From CAZGVW01 sp964529265 (GTDB taxonomy: Bacteria; Planctomycetota; Phycisphaerae; Phycisphaerales; UBA1924), in NCBI GenBank assembly GCA_964529265.1, contig CAZGVW010000257.1, positions 1 through 10,056 on the forward strand: DNA of 10,056 nucleotides, written 5' to 3'. The notes beneath the pieces are model-generated. The model was given only the letters and a program-made list of their open reading frames with translations, did no database searches and had not been told where the DNA came from. A program made the translations under genes and the position numbers. Shown here one piece after another: positions 1-6,867 of this stretch (position 1 is the first letter of the stretch; the number at the start of each line of letters is the position of its first letter).

Positions 1-82
1 CGCCCCCGAGCGCCCCGACCCCGCCCGCAAAGCCGCCAACTCCATCATCACACTCGCGCGCGCCCACACCGCATGCTCCAAA

Positions 83-106
83 ACGAGCCCGAAGCGCAAG
101 CGAGGG
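83..106. repeat. 24-bp dispersed repeat, copy 1
   Basis: A 24-bp element with core GAGCCCGAAGCGCAAGCGAG, identical to the copy at 134-157 and starting 51 bp before it in the same orientation. It lies beyond the 3' end of the neu operon. From memory this element is frequent in planctomycete genomes, where spurious ORFs across it give peptides such as SPKRKRG, EPEAQAR and ARSASEG; all three appear when the three plus frames here are translated. On the minus strand this copy is followed by TTTT. Its function is not known to me. Confidence 0.8.
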
Positions 107-116
107 ACTTCCCTCG
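101..116 (-). terminator. Short hairpin downstream of the neu operon, possible terminator
   Basis: CGAGGG (101-106) pairs perfectly with CCCTCG (111-116) around a 4-nt loop. The left arm is the tail of repeat copy 1. Read on the minus strand the hairpin lies 63 nt past the neuC stop codon. It is followed by the rest of the repeat and then TTTT, about 17 nt after the stem. The T run is not adjacent to the stem, so this is at best an imperfect intrinsic terminator. Confidence 0.3.
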
Positions 117-133
117 AACAACCCCTCTCCGAT

Positions 134-157
134 ACGAGCCCGAAGCGCAAGCGAGGG
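134..157. repeat. 24-bp dispersed repeat, copy 2
   Basis: Exact second copy of the element at 83-106, in the same orientation, ending 21 bp before the neuC stop codon. The 27 bp between the two copies hold the right arm of the hairpin at 101-116. A close direct pair is compatible with local duplication or with two insertions of one repeat family. Confidence 0.8.
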
Positions 158-178
158 TCGAAGCAACTTGCCGCACCC

Positions 179-1324
179 TCAATACGCGCACCGCTTCCGA
201 ATCATCCCCACCCGCTCCCCCTCCCCGATTTTCCCGAGAATCTTCGCGATCCGCACGCCGCTCCGACCATCTCCATAGGGATGCCCGAGCCCGCTTCGCT
301 CGATCCTCATCGCCCGCTCGATCGCCTCATGAACATCGGAGGCGCCGCCCTCCCCGCGCACATCCACGATATTCCCCGCCCGCTCGCGCCCGGCCTGCCG
401 CGGGCCGAGGTTCACGGCGGGAAGCCGCAGCGCAGCGCACTCGATGAGCGCCGCCGACGAGTTGCCGACGATCATTCCCCCCGCCCGCCGCGCGAGCCGC
501 TTCAGCAGGCCGATGAACACCGGGCGAGGCGCATGATCGATCGCGCGCACGCCGGAAGCGCCGATCGCATCCAGCACGCCCTCGCGCCCGGCGTCGAAGT
601 TGGGATGCAGGGCGAGCACGCGCCTTCCGCGCAGCGCCTCCAGCCCCGCGGCGGCGCGGCGGCGCTCAACCTCTCGGTCGTCCCCGACCGGATGCATGAG
701 GAAGATGACATCCGGATCGCCGAGCGCGGCCGCGTCGGCGTCCGACATCGCCTCGATTCCCGCGAGCCCGTCAATGGCGGGCGAGCCGACGATGTGAATC
801 CGCGATTCGTCCTCGCCCATGCGGCCGATGCGCTCGGCGGAGGCGGCGGTGGCGGGGAAATGCACGTGCGCGAGTTTGGTGATCGCGTGCCGCATCGCCT
901 CGTCGGCAACGCCCTCGGCGCGGTCGCCGCCGTGGATGTGGGCGATCGGCCGGCCGCCGATGGAGGCGGCGCTCACCGCGGCGAAGGGCTCGATGCGGTC
1001 GCCGAGGAGGAGCACGAAGTCGGGCGCCAGTCGGTCGAAGGCTTCGGCGAAGCCCGAGACGCCGCGGCCGAGCGCGCGGGCGTCGGCGGCGCGGCCGGTT
1101 TCGCCAGGACGCTGCATGGGGACTTCGGCGGCGATCTCAAACTCCGCGGCCACCTCGCGCCGCGTCTCGGATGGTGGAAGCAGATGGGCGCCGGCCACAA
1201 CGACCTGAAGTTCAAGCGATGGATGCGCCGCGATGGCGCGCATGACCGGCGCGAGGAGGCCGAACTCGGCGCGCGAGCCGGTGACAACGGCGACGCGGCG
1301 GCGGTCGCGCGCCTTGGCGCTCAT
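179..1324 (-). CDS. neuC: UDP-N-acetylglucosamine 2-epimerase (hydrolysing), NeuC/LegG-like
   Basis: The 381-residue protein has the usual length of the hydrolysing UDP-GlcNAc 2-epimerase family. These cytoplasmic enzymes release UDP and give ManNAc (NeuC) or a 2,4-diacetamido analogue (LegG) as substrate for NeuB. Family motifs in order are TGSRAEFG (15-22), LLGDR (106-110), HIHGGD (129-134), DEAMRHAITKLAHVHF (141-156), VGSPAID (179-185), HPNFDAG (240-246), GNSSAALIE (287-295) and LGPRQAGRERAGNIVDV (306-322). The ATG overlaps the neuB stop as ATGA, and GGAG (minus strand, 1333-1336) lies 8 nt upstream, which fixes the start. It is the last gene of the operon seen here. Hydrolysing epimerase activity is well supported. 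Neu5Ac versus legionaminic-type substrate (UDP- or GDP-sugar) is undecided, because no legB/legC/legH homologue is in the window. Confidence 0.9.
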   Translation of the reverse strand: MSAKARDRRRVAVVTGSRAEFGLLAPVMRAIAAHPSLELQVVVAGAHLLPPSETRREVAAEFEIAAEVPMQRPGETGRAADARALGRGVSGFAEAFDRLAPDFVLLLGDRIEPFAAVSAASIGGRPIAHIHGGDRAEGVADEAMRHAITKLAHVHFPATAASAERIGRMGEDESRIHIVGSPAIDGLAGIEAMSDADAAALGDPDVIFLMHPVGDDREVERRRAAAGLEALRGRRVLALHPNFDAGREGVLDAIGASGVRAIDHAPRPVFIGLLKRLARRAGGMIVGNSSAALIECAALRLPAVNLGPRQAGRERAGNIVDVRGEGGASDVHEAIERAMRIERSGLGHPYGDGRSGVRIAKILGKIGEGERVGMIRKRCAY

Positions 1325-2406
1325 GAAGCACGCTCCGATGCGATGGGTGTCGATCGCGATGGGCGCGCAGGCGCGAGATCGGATTCGGAAAGCGGCGCAT
1401 CGGCCTCGACGTCGCGCACCAGCATGCGCCCGATGATGTCCGCGAGGCGATCCGGCGCGAGGCTGCTCGCGCCCGCCGGGCGCTTCAGCGTCAGGTCGCC
1501 GCGCGTCAGGACATGCCCCGCCTTCATGGCCCGCACCGCCACGATGGACTGGCGCGACGCGCTGCGCACGTCCTGCTCGATGTCGAGGATGCGTTTCTCG
1601 CGCGGCCCGAGCATGGAGTGGGCCCGCCGCGCCAGGCGCACGTACTCCGCAAACTGCGCCGCATCCAGCGACGCCGCGTGGTCCGGTCCCGCGGCGGCCC
1701 GGTCATGCGTCAGGTGCTTTTCCAGCGCGCACGCGCCCGCCGCGGCGGCCAGCGCGCCGGTGTCAAGCGCCGTCGTGTGGTCGCTGTACCCCACCGGCAG
1801 ATCCGTCGCCCGCGCCAGAGCCCCCACGCCGCCGATCGCCGCGGATTCATCCGGCGTCGGATAGGCGCTCACGCACTGCATGAGCATCGCGCGCCCCCGC
1901 GGCAGCCACGCGCACGCGCGCAGGACCTCTTCCATGTCCGCCGCGCCCGTGCTCGCGATGAGCGGGCGCCCGTCCGCCGCGAGCGCCTCGATGAGCGGCC
2001 GGTTGATGATGTCGGGCGAAGCAGTCTTGAACGCGTCCCACGGCAGGCGGGCCGCCGGCGCGACGAGTTCAAGGCTGAAGACGGTGACGATGGCCGCGAG
2101 CCCGCGGCAGTGCGCGCGATCGACGATCGCGGACATGGCGTCGAGCGGCAGTTCGAGGCGGCGGAGCATGTCGATGGGATCGGATTCACCCGCCGCGCGT
2201 TGATAATCGGCAAGGCGCGCTGCCCGGCTCATGAGCAGGTCGGCGCGGAAGAACTGGGTCTTCACGGCGTCCGCGCCCGAGTCCGCCGCGGCGTCAACGA
2301 GCTCAAGCGCGAGGTCGGGCGAGCCATCGTGGTTCACGCCGATCTCGGCGATGATGAAGGGAGGACAGTCGTGGCCGACATCTCGCCCGGCGATCTGGAT
2401 CGTCAT
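1321..2406 (-). CDS. neuB: N-acetylneuraminate synthase family protein (NeuB-like)
   Basis: The 361-residue protein would condense phosphoenolpyruvate with an N-acetylmannosamine-type sugar to make a nine-carbon nonulosonic acid in the cytoplasm. The TIM-barrel domain shows AEIGVNHDG (20-28), AVKTQ (47-51), FKTASPDI (126-133), STG (152-154), CVSAYPTP (178-185), GYSDHT (206-211) and EKHLTHDR...GPDHAASLD (229-248). A SAF/antifreeze-like domain follows (about 283-345, with RQSIVAVRAMKAGHVLT and IIGRMLVRDV); its usual RPG-G-I-P loop is altered to RPAGASSLAP. I chose the ATG at 2406 because the NeuB family begins there, it overlaps the neuA stop as ATGA, and AAGGAG sits 10 nt upstream inside neuA. 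The same frame stays open far upstream, but that part is antisense-like Arg/Pro/His-rich translation of neuA. Neu5Ac, legionaminate and pseudaminate synthases cannot be told apart by eye. LegI or PseI remain alternatives. Confidence 0.9.
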   Translation of the reverse strand: MTIQIAGRDVGHDCPPFIIAEIGVNHDGSPDLALELVDAAADSGADAVKTQFFRADLLMSRAARLADYQRAAGESDPIDMLRRLELPLDAMSAIVDRAHCRGLAAIVTVFSLELVAPAARLPWDAFKTASPDIINRPLIEALAADGRPLIASTGAADMEEVLRACAWLPRGRAMLMQCVSAYPTPDESAAIGGVGALARATDLPVGYSDHTTALDTGALAAAAGACALEKHLTHDRAAAGPDHAASLDAAQFAEYVRLARRAHSMLGPREKRILDIEQDVRSASRQSIVAVRAMKAGHVLTRGDLTLKRPAGASSLAPDRLADIIGRMLVRDVEADAPLSESDLAPARPSRSTPIASERAS

Positions 2407-3146
2407 GACCGCGGCTCTCCTTCCTCCATGGCGCGGGCCTGCTCGCGGAGGATGGCGTCGGCGACGAGGAGGTCGATGCGGGAATCGATGTCGATGACAT
2501 CGCCTTCGCGCGTGAGGACGCCGCGGCGGTCGCGGCCGAGGAAGGCGTGGGGGCCTGCGGCGCCGGGCGCGCCGAGGAAGAGCGCGCTGCGCGTGACGGC
2601 GAGGACGCCGCCATCGGGAATGTGCGCCGGGGGCAGGTCCTGGCGGCGGAAGACGCCGTGGTTGAGCACCTCGCCCTCCCACGGCGCCACGCGGGAATCG
2701 GTGTCGCTGATGCGGGCCGTCCACCACGGGTGGTGCTTGCCGACGGGCGCGTATGACTGCACGGAATCGGCGCGGGTTTCGATGAGCGTGCGCACGGCGC
2801 GGTCGATGAGGCCCGCGGGGCGGATGGGTACGTTGGCGTACAGGATGACGATGGGATCGAGCGACTCGTCGGCGAGGGATTCGACGGCGTGGCGGGCGGC
2901 GGCGTCCACGGTGGCGGTGTCGCTGGCGAGGTCGGCGGGGCGGGCGACGGCGTCGGCGCCCATTTCGACGGCGATGCGCATCATGTCGGGCGAATCGGTG
3001 GAGAGCGCGATGCGCGCGATGGATTGTGACTCCTTCGCGCGGTCGATGGTCCAGCGCACGCACTCGCGGCCGGCGATGAGGGCGAGGTTCTTGCCGGGGA
3101 GTCCCTTGCTGCCGGCGCGGCCGAGGATGAGTGCGAGTGGGCGCAT
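2403..3146 (-). CDS. neuA: CMP-N-acetylneuraminate cytidylyltransferase (NeuA-like)
   Basis: The 247-residue protein would activate the nonulosonic acid with CTP, giving the CMP-sugar donor and pyrophosphate. The N-terminal nucleotide-binding signature is LILGRAGSKGLPGKNL (6-21), close to the usual IPARGGSKGLPGKN. It is followed by STDS (49-52), RPADLASDTATVDAA (69-83), YANVPIRP (103-110, where many relatives have a QPTSPLR-like stretch) and the metal-site region VIDIDSRIDLLVAD (217-230). No C-terminal hydrolase extension is present, so this is the short single-domain form. The ATG at 3146 lies 4 nt after the maf stop and puts the motif at the usual distance from the N terminus. A start at 3251 would add 35 unrelated residues and overlap maf by about 100 nt. 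I see no Shine-Dalgarno, so translational coupling to maf is likely. CMP-Neu5Ac, CMP-legionaminate and related synthetases share these motifs. Confidence 0.9.
   Translation of the reverse strand: MRPLALILGRAGSKGLPGKNLALIAGRECVRWTIDRAKESQSIARIALSTDSPDMMRIAVEMGADAVARPADLASDTATVDAAARHAVESLADESLDPIVILYANVPIRPAGLIDRAVRTLIETRADSVQSYAPVGKHHPWWTARISDTDSRVAPWEGEVLNHGVFRRQDLPPAHIPDGGVLAVTRSALFLGAPGAAGPHAFLGRDRRGVLTREGDVIDIDSRIDLLVADAILREQARAMEEGEPRS
2416..2427 (-). promoter_or_regulatory. Shine-Dalgarno for neuB inside the end of neuA
   Basis: On the minus strand this reads GGAGGAAGGAGA. Its AAGGAG (2417-2422) ends 10 nt before the neuB ATG. It is the strongest ribosome-binding sequence in the operon and supports the chosen neuB start over upstream in-frame starts. 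It also encodes the Glu-rich tail of NeuA (EEGE). Confidence 0.5.
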
Positions 3147-3150
3147 GGAT

Positions 3151-6100
3151 TCAGCGGAATGCCGCGGCGCGGCGCTCGAGGAGGCGGGGCCAGACGGCTT
3201 CGAGGGGCTCGCGCGAGAGGTCGGCGATGGTTTCGGTGTGTGGGCCGCCAAGCGCGGGGAGTGTGACGGCGCCGTCGGAGCGCACGAACATGGTGTTGCG
3301 CGCTTCGCGGAGGGCGGCGGGGCGCGGGAGGGCGAGTGGGGTGATGCGCTGGTCGGGGGCGGCGTTCGGGAGTGGATCGATCACGGCGGCGCCGGCGAGG
3401 AGGAGCCACTTGTCGTAGAAGGTTTCGAGTTCCTCATACACGGCGTCGCAGCGCGTGATGCGCGGCGCGACCCAGAGGGAAGGGAGGCCTTCGAAGGTCG
3501 TGCGGCGTTTGAGCAGCGCATCGAGGTGTTCCAGGGCGCGGCGGAAGCCATCGACCCCCATGAGTTGTTCGTAGATCGTGGCGGATTGCGCCATGAGGTT
3601 GACGCTGACGATGTCCACGGCGCCATCGAGGAGCGCATCGAGCGCGGGCGCATCGCAGAGGAGATCGGTGCGGATGTGAATGCCGCGGGAGGTGAGCGAG
3701 CGCGCGTGTTCGGCGATGGCGCGCCACTCCGGGTGGAGGAGGGGGTCGCCGGCGCCTTCGAAGGAGATGACGAGGTCGTCGCGGAGGGCCGCGGCGGCGG
3801 AGATGAGTTGCTCGGCGAGGGCGCGGGGCATGTCGGGGCGCTGCGCGGCGGCGCCGAAGAGCCAGGGGGCGGGCTTGGAAGCGCGGCGCGGGGTGAGTTC
3901 GAGGATGAGGTGGGCGGGGCCGGGGGCGGCGTGCGCTGCGGTGATTGCCGCGGATTCGATGGCGGCGGCGATGAGTTCCGCGGGCGCATCGGCGGGCGTG
4001 TTCGCGAGCGCGCGGTCGAGGAAGACGGTGCGCGCGGCGGAATCGGGGATGAATCGGAAGAGGGCGTCGCGCACGGTCGGCGTCACGGGCGCGCAGACGG
4101 CGTGGGCGATGGGATCGGGCTGTGGGTTGACGGGAACGTAGCCCAGGAGGCCGCCGATGCTGGCGAAGGGGCCGCCTTTGTCGTGCGAGCGGGCGAGTTC
4201 TTCGAGCAGACGGCGGTCGATGACGCAGCCGGCGAGTCCGGGGGGCGCTTGCGTGAAGGTGAGTCGGTGGGCATCGGGGCGTTCTCGCCAGCGCTCGATG
4301 ACGGAATCGCAGAGGGCGGGATCGACAAGCGCCCAATCGGGGCCGACGAGGAGTGCGGCGTCGAGTGTGTGCTTGATGAGCGCAGCCGCGGCGGGGGCGG
4401 TGTGGAGGAGTTCGTCATAGATGGTGGCGCCGCAGAGGCCGCCGCGCCAGGAGGAATCGGCGAGGGCGCGGGCGGGGCGGAGGCGATCGGCGCGGGCGCG
4501 GAGGGCGGCGGGGTCGATGCGTTCGACGTGGATGCGGATGTTGTTGATGCGGTCGGTGGTGAGGGCGCGCGTGCGCGCGGGGTCGGTGGAGAGGAGGATG
4601 GCGGAATCGATGTGCTTGCAGCGGGAGAGGCGCGCGAGCGTAACGCGGAGGAGGGGGGTTCCGCGGAAGTGGGCATCGAGGGAGCGCGGGACGCCGAGGG
4701 GGCTGCGGTCGTGATCGACGGGGATGACGGCGGCGGCGCGGAGGGTTGTGCGCGCGCGAGGGGAGGCGGAGGCTGCATCGCGGGAGTGGGTGGCGGGCTC
4801 GGGCGCGGGGTCGCGTGTGCGCTTGGGGGCGCCGTTCAAGGCGGCCATGGCGTCGTCGAGCATGGTGGCGAGGGAATCCGCGGCGTCGCCGATCCACTCG
4901 ACGTTGGTGCGATCGCGCTCGATCTGGCGGCGCTGGAGTTCGAGTGGGGAGAGGGAGGCATCGAGGCGCATATCCCGATCGGCGCGGGCGCGCTTGAATC
5001 CGCCGGTCTGGTTGAGTTTCTGGACGAGCGCGAAGGCGGGCTGGATGGATTGGACTTCGTCGCGGACCTTGTCCACGTCGGCGATGAGTTTGTTGACGAG
5101 GCGCTGGTCGTCGTGGTGGTCGAGCATGCGCTGGAGGAGGGATTGCGTGCGGCGGCTGAGTGCGGTGAGGCGGCCGAAATCGCGGCGCATGGCGCGCAGA
5201 TGGTGGAGGAGGTGTTTGCGGACGGAGGCGCCGGCGCCGGACGCAGCCGCGCGGGCGTGCGGAAGGCTCAGCGGCGCTGCGCCTTCGCTGCGCGCGAGGG
5301 CGTCGGCGAGCGTGGCGGTGACGGCGTGGCGCTTGGCGACGCCGCCCTCGGTGGCGTCGATGATGGTGAGTCCGCGCTGGGCGTCGGCCATGAAATCGCG
5401 CTCGAACTGCGCGAGGTAGGTGGCCATCTGCTCATCGGTGTAGACGGGGCGGCCGAGGTGGTCGGTGGCGCGGCGGAGCGTGCGGCGGGAGCGCGCGATG
5501 CGCTGCCACTCCATGGTTTCGAGGGAGTTGAAGGGGTTGAGTTCACCGGCCCAGACGGAGTGGATGGCGGCGCCGGAGGCGTAGTACTGGCCGTCGGTGA
5601 AGCCGAGGTCCTGCCCGATGAGGATGACGGGATCGCACGCGAGGTGGCGCGCCAGGTAGTAGGCGAGGTGCGCCACGGTGGCGCCGGGCGGGAGCGCGCC
5701 GTGCGCGCCGGTGAGGTCGGGGCCGAGGAGGAGATCGAGCGTATCGTCGCCGACGCAGCGGACGGCCCCCGCCCCGGGAAAGGAATCGAGAATCGCCGGG
5801 TTGGCCTTGGCTTCGGCGACGAGCGTGACGCCTTCGACATCCGCGGGCGAAAGACCTTCATAAAAGCGGCGGCTGATCTCGTGGTAGTCGAGCGCGGTGA
5901 CGAAGTGCGGCTTCACACCGTGCGCGAGGAGCGTTTTCAGCGCGGTCTGCACGGCGATGATCACGACGCGGTCGCGCACACCGGGCTGCGCGAGCAGGTG
6001 AATGTTGCGCGCGAGGCTGGGGCCGGCGGAGACGACGACGGCGGGGGCGCCGCGGCAGGCGCCGGCGAGATCGGCGACGCCGAGGGGGCCGCCGCGGTCG

Positions 6101-6777
6101 TCGCGCCTCGTGTAGTGATCGAGATTCATGAGGCAGTTGCGCACCGTGACTTCGCTCTGCACCATGGTGGTGATGACGACGGTGCGCACCGCGGCGACGG
6201 CGCGGGCGAAGCGCTCGCCGAAGCGGGCCGCGGTGTCGCCGAGGCGGGCGCGGCTGGCGGGGTGATCGAGGATGCGCGTGCCGAGGGCGAGCAGGCCTTC
6301 GGCGCCCTGGAGCGCGGCGGTGATGGCGGGGCCATCGTCAGGGTCGGTGAGGAAGAGGATGTTGGTCTCGCGCAGCCACGATGTGTGGTCGATGCGCTCG
6401 AAGACGGCGCGGAGGAGGGCGACATCGGGCTCGAAGACAACGATGAGGCCATCGCGCTTCATGCGGCGGGCGAGGGCGGCGACGTGGTGGCCGAGGCCGA
6501 AGCCCATGACGACGATGACGGCGGCGGCGCGAAGATCAACGGTTTCGGCGAGGCGGGCGGCTTCGTCAAGGGGCCGGCGGCGGCTGGCGAGGAGGCGGCC
6601 GGAGAGTGTGGCGGAGGGGGCGCCGGGCTCATCGGTGGGGAGGAACTCGAGTTCGGCGCAGGGGAAGGCGGCTCGGATCTGGGAAGCCGCGGCGAGCGAA
6701 CAATGGGAGACAGCCGCGAGGTTGGCCTCGAGGGTGGCCGGTGAAGGAGCGATGGTGGCTTGCGCGGCTGTGGTCAT
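3151..6777 (-). CDS. Maf/DUF115 flagellin-type glycosyltransferase fused to a GT-A-like domain and a cysteine-less radical SAM/SPASM-like region
   Basis: The 1208-residue protein is much longer than ordinary Maf proteins (roughly 600-700 residues). Its N-terminal part matches Maf: VIVVMGFGLGHHVAAL (87-102), VVFEPD (113-118), VVVSAGPSLARNIHLL (247-262), IIAVQTALKTLLAHGVKPHFVTALD (273-297), ILIGQDLGFTDGQYYASG (385-402), VYTDEQMATYLAQFERDF (445-462) and IIDATEGGVAKRH (472-484). Maf enzymes transfer pseudaminic, legionaminic or sialic acids from CMP donors to flagellin Ser/Thr. A charged helical region (about 515-650) and a polar linker (651-680) follow. Residues 680-930 resemble a GT-A nucleotidyltransferase (SpsF/KdsB-like: AAAVIPVD, SAILLSTDPA, GPDWALVDPAL). 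Residues 953-1140 resemble radical SAM (LILELTPRR, FEGAGDPLLHPEW) and 1160-1203 a SPASM tail (VRSDGAVTLPAL...EAVW), but all cluster cysteines are missing. AGGGG 6 nt upstream supports the ATG. The Maf call is strong. The C-terminal domain calls are by-eye resemblance. Confidence 0.85.
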   Translation of the reverse strand: MTTAAQATIAPSPATLEANLAAVSHCSLAAASQIRAAFPCAELEFLPTDEPGAPSATLSGRLLASRRRPLDEAARLAETVDLRAAAVIVVMGFGLGHHVAALARRMKRDGLIVVFEPDVALLRAVFERIDHTSWLRETNILFLTDPDDGPAITAALQGAEGLLALGTRILDHPASRARLGDTAARFGERFARAVAAVRTVVITTMVQSEVTVRNCLMNLDHYTRRDDRGGPLGVADLAGACRGAPAVVVSAGPSLARNIHLLAQPGVRDRVVIIAVQTALKTLLAHGVKPHFVTALDYHEISRRFYEGLSPADVEGVTLVAEAKANPAILDSFPGAGAVRCVGDDTLDLLLGPDLTGAHGALPPGATVAHLAYYLARHLACDPVILIGQDLGFTDGQYYASGAAIHSVWAGELNPFNSLETMEWQRIARSRRTLRRATDHLGRPVYTDEQMATYLAQFERDFMADAQRGLTIIDATEGGVAKRHAVTATLADALARSEGAAPLSLPHARAAASGAGASVRKHLLHHLRAMRRDFGRLTALSRRTQSLLQRMLDHHDDQRLVNKLIADVDKVRDEVQSIQPAFALVQKLNQTGGFKRARADRDMRLDASLSPLELQRRQIERDRTNVEWIGDAADSLATMLDDAMAALNGAPKRTRDPAPEPATHSRDAASASPRARTTLRAAAVIPVDHDRSPLGVPRSLDAHFRGTPLLRVTLARLSRCKHIDSAILLSTDPARTRALTTDRINNIRIHVERIDPAALRARADRLRPARALADSSWRGGLCGATIYDELLHTAPAAAALIKHTLDAALLVGPDWALVDPALCDSVIERWRERPDAHRLTFTQAPPGLAGCVIDRRLLEELARSHDKGGPFASIGGLLGYVPVNPQPDPIAHAVCAPVTPTVRDALFRFIPDSAARTVFLDRALANTPADAPAELIAAAIESAAITAAHAAPGPAHLILELTPRRASKPAPWLFGAAAQRPDMPRALAEQLISAAAALRDDLVISFEGAGDPLLHPEWRAIAEHARSLTSRGIHIRTDLLCDAPALDALLDGAVDIVSVNLMAQSATIYEQLMGVDGFRRALEHLDALLKRRTTFEGLPSLWVAPRITRCDAVYEELETFYDKWLLLAGAAVIDPLPNAAPDQRITPLALPRPAALREARNTMFVRSDGAVTLPALGGPHTETIADLSREPLEAVWPRLLERRAAAFR

Positions 6778-6867
6778 CGTGGTCCCCTGGGCGCGCAGTG
6801 TCGGCGCGTGGATTGACGGAGGGACTTATCGGGACGTTTCTCGGCGCGCCTGCAGGAATTGCGCATC
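6778..6867. promoter_or_regulatory. Divergent promoter region with a sigma-28-like -10 facing the neu operon
   Basis: These 90 bp separate the divergently transcribed maf operon and the membrane-protein gene, so at least one promoter should lie here or inside the genes. On the minus strand CCCGATAA (6826-6833) matches 7 of 8 bases of the flagellar sigma-28 -10 consensus GCCGATAA and lies 48 nt from the maf start. The sequence 11 nt farther upstream (CAGGCGCG) does not resemble TAAAGTTT. On the plus strand TTGACG (6813-6818) resembles a sigma-70 -35, but the bases 17 nt downstream (GTTTCT) make a poor -10. Assignments are tentative. Confidence 0.3.
6784..6788 (-). promoter_or_regulatory. Shine-Dalgarno for the maf fusion gene
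   Basis: AGGGG on the minus strand with 6 nt to the ATG at 6777. It supports this start, which also gives a complete Maf N terminus. Confidence 0.5.

Noticed and set aside
1..48. Possible start of another minus-strand gene at 48 (ATG ATG, peptide MMELAALRAGSGRSGA) or the tail of a plus-strand gene
   Set aside because: Only 16 codons are visible, with no ribosome-binding site and no recognisable motif. No plus frame reaches a stop near the repeats. Too little sequence to call a gene.
281..1864. A 527-codon plus-strand open frame opposite neuC and neuB
   Set aside because: Arg/Ala/Pro-rich antisense shadow with no domain signature. The minus-strand genes explain the region.
2407..3063. Upstream in-frame extension of neuB by 219 codons
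   Set aside because: The extension is Arg/Pro/His-rich and overlaps neuA in another frame. The NeuB family starts at the ATG at 2406, which has a Shine-Dalgarno and an ATGA overlap.
1513..6744. A 1743-codon open frame on the plus strand across the whole maf-neu region
   Set aside because: It is antisense to four genes with clear family motifs. Its translation is low-complexity Gly/Glu/Val/Ala, as expected opposite GC-rich genes whose third positions are G or C.
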